Positions 61,492 to 64,000 of a stretch of DNA of 64,000 nt are shown here, piece by piece; position 1 is the stretch's first letter; the number at the start of each line of letters is the position of its first letter. The position numbers were made by a program, and so were the translations under genes. The stretch is taken from contig CALFAY010000003.1 of assembly GCA_937944855.1 (NCBI GenBank), positions 1 through 64,000 on the forward strand, given 5' to 3'. This DNA comes from an uncultured Planctomycetota bacterium (GTDB lineage: Bacteria; Planctomycetota; Planctomycetia; Gemmatales; HRBIN36). Below the pieces are notes generated by a model, which saw only the letters and a program-made list of their open reading frames with translations, had not been told where the DNA came from and did no database searches.

Positions 61492-64000
61492 GTGAGCACG
61501 GCATCCGAGACTTTCAAACAGCCCAGCGCGGTCGTGTCGATCACGGTCCCGCTTCTGTCGGGAGTGGCGGCAGCCACGCTGGCCCTGCTGCTGATCCCTG
61601 TACTGACATGGCTGATCCACGCCCTGACCGGCATCCGGACCACGGTGGACGCCAGTCAGGGAAGCGGCGTGGAGTTCCTGTGGCGTCGGCTCAGCGAGGC
61701 GCCCGAGTGGTTCGGCACACCCCTGGAGGTTTCGCCGCTGATCTGGCTGCCTATCAGCTGGGTCGTACTGGTAGCGGCCTTTTTCCTGGTCGTTTACCTG
61801 TACCTCCGCGAAGTGGCTTCGGTCGGCTGGCCCTGGGCGACGGCGCTGGCGGCCGTGCGTTCCCTGGCTGTTCTAAGCCTGTTCCTGATCTGGCTATTGC
61901 CGGCGACGAGGGTGGTGGAGTGGACCGAGCAGCGTTCGCGCGTCCTCCTCGCTTTCGACGTTTCCGCCAGCATGCAGCACAGCGACGATCCTACCGCCGA
62001 GACGGCCGCGGGAATCGGTGACGAGCCTGATTCAACTCGTCGCACTCGACAGGAACTCGTCCTGGAACGGCTGTTGAGTGCACGGCGGAACCAACCCCGC
62101 GAACAGCTGATCGCTCGTTCTTTTGAGTCGGCAGAGGCCGGTCCCGCTGCTGATTCACTCCTGGGACTCCTGGCAGCCAACAATCCCCTCTACTGCTACC
62201 GCTTCGGGGAGCAAGTGGATCCCAATCCCTGGACCGTGTCCGCTAACCAGAACGCAAGCGACTCTGCCGCTAGTACAACACCCCAGGTGCTTGACGGTCT
62301 GACTCGGGAGCAGTGGCATCGCAAGCTCCAGCCGCGTTTCCGTCCCGCGCTGGCCGATCCTTTGCCGGAAGAGCTGGCGGCCCTTCTGGCCGATCATGCC
62401 CGCCGCTTGACCGACGCGGAGGCGGAGGAAGCCGCGGGGTCGGATCGTTCCGGGGAGTACGCTGCCATCGTTAAAAGCCTGGACAAGGCCCTGGCCGACG
62501 ACGGGCGGCTCCGCGTGCAGTTGCTGAACCGAACCAACCTGGGGGCTTCACTCCTCGAACTGCTTCGCAAGGAAGCGGGCAACCTGGTCAAAGGTCTGGT
62601 GGTGTTCTCCGATGGCCGCAACACCGCCGGTTCTGATCAGGAGATCGCCGAGGCCATCCGCGAGGCGCGTCGGGCACGCATCCCGATCTTTACGGTAGGC
62701 GTCGGTGAATACCGGGAGTATTTGAATCTGCGGTTGGTGGACCTTCTGGCTCCGGGCCGGGTGCAGCCGGAAGACGAGTTCCCCGTCCGCGTCGCCGTCG
62801 AAGGCGAAAACACTCCGCAGGATTTAGAAGCTAAGGTCGTCCTCAAAATCGAAAAGCCCGATCAGGCCGCCGAAGAGATGGAACAAATGGTCCGCCTGGC
62901 AGCCGGGACCGGCAAGCTGGCGACCGCCACGGCCGAGTTCCGCGTCATTAATTCGGGCAAGCTCAAAGGCGACTGGAAGTTGACCGCCCGAGTTGAGCCG
63001 ATCAAGGGCGAAAAATCCCGCGGAGACAATGTTACCGAGGAGCCGCGCATCGTCCGGGTCGAGGACCGCAAACTGGCCGTGTTGCTCATCGCTTCCGCTC
63101 CGTCGCGGGAGTATCAGTTCCTTCGCACTCTGCTTGTCCGGGAGGCCGAGAAGTTCGACCTGTCCATCTGGCTTCAGAGCCAGTCTTCGGGGACCGTGCA
63201 GGACATCGACCCGAAAAAAATGCTCGACGAGTTTCCCACGGAGTTACGGGACCGTGACGAAGACCCGAAGAACCTCGGCAAATATGACGTCATCGTCGCC
63301 ATCGATCCGGACTGGCGGCAGGTGCCCGGCCCAGGCCGGGACAGCGACAGCAGGTCCTCTCCCCAGGAAAACCTGAAACGCTGGGTGGAGGATTTCGCCG
63401 GCGGCTTGATCGTGGTGGCTGGTCCGGTCCACACCTTCAATCTGGCTCGCGACAAGGATCTCGAACTGATCCGTCAGCTCTACCCGGTCGTGTTGGACGA
63501 GTCGGCGTCGTCGTTCATGGTTCTGGACCGGCCCAGCAAAGAGCCGTGGGCGCTCAACTGGGGACCGAGCGCTCCCCAGATGCCGTTCCTGGATTTGACC
63601 GACTCCGGCGACCGCAGCCGCGTGCTTGAGGGCTGGGAGGAGTTTTTCGACGTGCCGCGGGATCCCGAAACCAATCTGGCCGAGACGCCGGCTAAGCGTG
63701 GCTTCTTCTCGTTCTTCCCGCTTCGGGACGCCAAGCCCGCCGCCACCGTCATCGCCCGCTTCAGCGACCCCGATCGTCGGTACCTCACTCCCCAGAGCCT
63801 GTCACGACAACCGTTCTTCGTTCTCCAGACGGTCGGTAAAGGCCCGGTCTTTTATATCGGCTCCGGGGAAACCTACCGGCTTCGGCAGTTCAGCGAGAAA
63901 TACCACGAGCGGTTCTGGACCAAGCTCATCCGTTACATGGGCAAGGGCGACCAGGGCCGCGGATCCCGGCGCGGGCTGCTGGTGGTAGGCAGCCGCTACC
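61492..64000 (+). CDS. VWA domain membrane protein, 3' truncated by window end
   Basis: The GTG at 61492 sits 8 bases after GAGGGG; a nearby ATG at 61484 runs into a stop after two codons. The 836 visible codons have three N-terminal hydrophobic helices (AAATLALLLIPVLTWLIHAL, WVVLVAAFFLVVYLYL, LAVLSLFLIWLLPA), then a VWA segment RVLLAFDVSASMQHSDD with later VKGLVVFSDGRNTAGSDQ, and a beta-rich or Rossmann-like periplasmic region (KLAVLLIASAPSREYQFLRT, GLIVVAGPVHTFNLARD). It belongs to the same operon as the BatA protein 102 bases upstream. Its C-terminus is not in the window. Confidence 0.88.
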   Translation, partial: MSTASETFKQPSAVVSITVPLLSGVAAATLALLLIPVLTWLIHALTGIRTTVDASQGSGVEFLWRRLSEAPEWFGTPLEVSPLIWLPISWVVLVAAFFLVVYLYLREVASVGWPWATALAAVRSLAVLSLFLIWLLPATRVVEWTEQRSRVLLAFDVSASMQHSDDPTAETAAGIGDEPDSTRRTRQELVLERLLSARRNQPREQLIARSFESAEAGPAADSLLGLLAANNPLYCYRFGEQVDPNPWTVSANQNASDSAASTTPQVLDGLTREQWHRKLQPRFRPALADPLPEELAALLADHARRLTDAEAEEAAGSDRSGEYAAIVKSLDKALADDGRLRVQLLNRTNLGASLLELLRKEAGNLVKGLVVFSDGRNTAGSDQEIAEAIREARRARIPIFTVGVGEYREYLNLRLVDLLAPGRVQPEDEFPVRVAVEGENTPQDLEAKVVLKIEKPDQAAEEMEQMVRLAAGTGKLATATAEFRVINSGKLKGDWKLTARVEPIKGEKSRGDNVTEEPRIVRVEDRKLAVLLIASAPSREYQFLRTLLVREAEKFDLSIWLQSQSSGTVQDIDPKKMLDEFPTELRDRDEDPKNLGKYDVIVAIDPDWRQVPGPGRDSDSRSSPQENLKRWVEDFAGGLIVVAGPVHTFNLARDKDLELIRQLYPVVLDESASSFMVLDRPSKEPWALNWGPSAPQMPFLDLTDSGDRSRVLEGWEEFFDVPRDPETNLAETPAKRGFFSFFPLRDAKPAATVIARFSDPDRRYLTPQSLSRQPFFVLQTVGKGPVFYIGSGETYRLRQFSEKYHERFWTKLIRYMGKGDQGRGSRRGLLVVGSRY

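Overview
The window reads as chromosomal DNA of a high-GC planctomycete, probably of the Gemmataceae/Gemmatales type. This is inferred from gene content only: a DUF1501 protein, a DUF1559 protein with a type IV pilin-like N-terminus, a DUF6263-like secreted protein, a MoxR/DUF58/BatA/VWA block, a very large beta-propeller/TPR protein, methanopterin-type C1 cofactor genes, and many lineage-restricted secreted proteins. No tRNA, rRNA, CRISPR array, transposase or phage gene was recognised.

Layout. 1-5709 (minus strand): the 3'-truncated end of a MauE/DoxX-like membrane protein whose reading frame is broken at a G8 tract, an NtrC-type response regulator with its histidine kinase, a DUF1501 protein and a pentapeptide-repeat protein. 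6390-16119 (plus): a tight eight-gene surface-glycan operon (UDP-HexNAc 2-epimerase, GT2, DegT aminotransferase, Gfo/Idh dehydrogenase, WbpD-like acetyltransferase, FAD oxidoreductase, polysaccharide deacetylase, YfhO). It is followed by a PseG-like protein, a group II PLP decarboxylase and an amidohydrolase. 20197-30109: mixed genes, namely SplB-like radical SAM, LRR protein, cytochrome c'-like protein, hypotheticals, aminotransferase, ClpP-like protein, SGNH protein and an ABC exporter.

30273-38804: a NagB-like protein with altered active site, a DUF6263-like protein, an acetamidase, a membrane protein, then the run pabB - DUF447 - beta-RFAP synthase, which forms a coherent entry to tetrahydromethanopterin synthesis; ahcY converges on it. 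39079-49933: DUF1559 protein and lipoprotein, proB with a secreted protein, glucan phosphorylase, two paralogous predicted outer-membrane barrel proteins, and nadA. 50212-64000 (plus): a candidate operon running off the end: 1598-aa propeller/TPR protein, alpha/alpha-toroid protein, MoxR ATPase, DUF58, BatA/VWA and a second VWA membrane protein.

The best candidates for new biology are the surface-glycan operon (di-N-acetylated uronic acid logic plus a CsbB/YfhO-like lipid-linked transfer pair, a 155-nt gene overlap and a zinc-ribbon acetyltransferase), the pABA-to-methanopterin cassette, and the paralogous barrel pair whose upstream regions share a spaced GTGCCG direct repeat. Starts were chosen by ribosome-binding site and overlap. 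Functions are read from motifs, without database searches.
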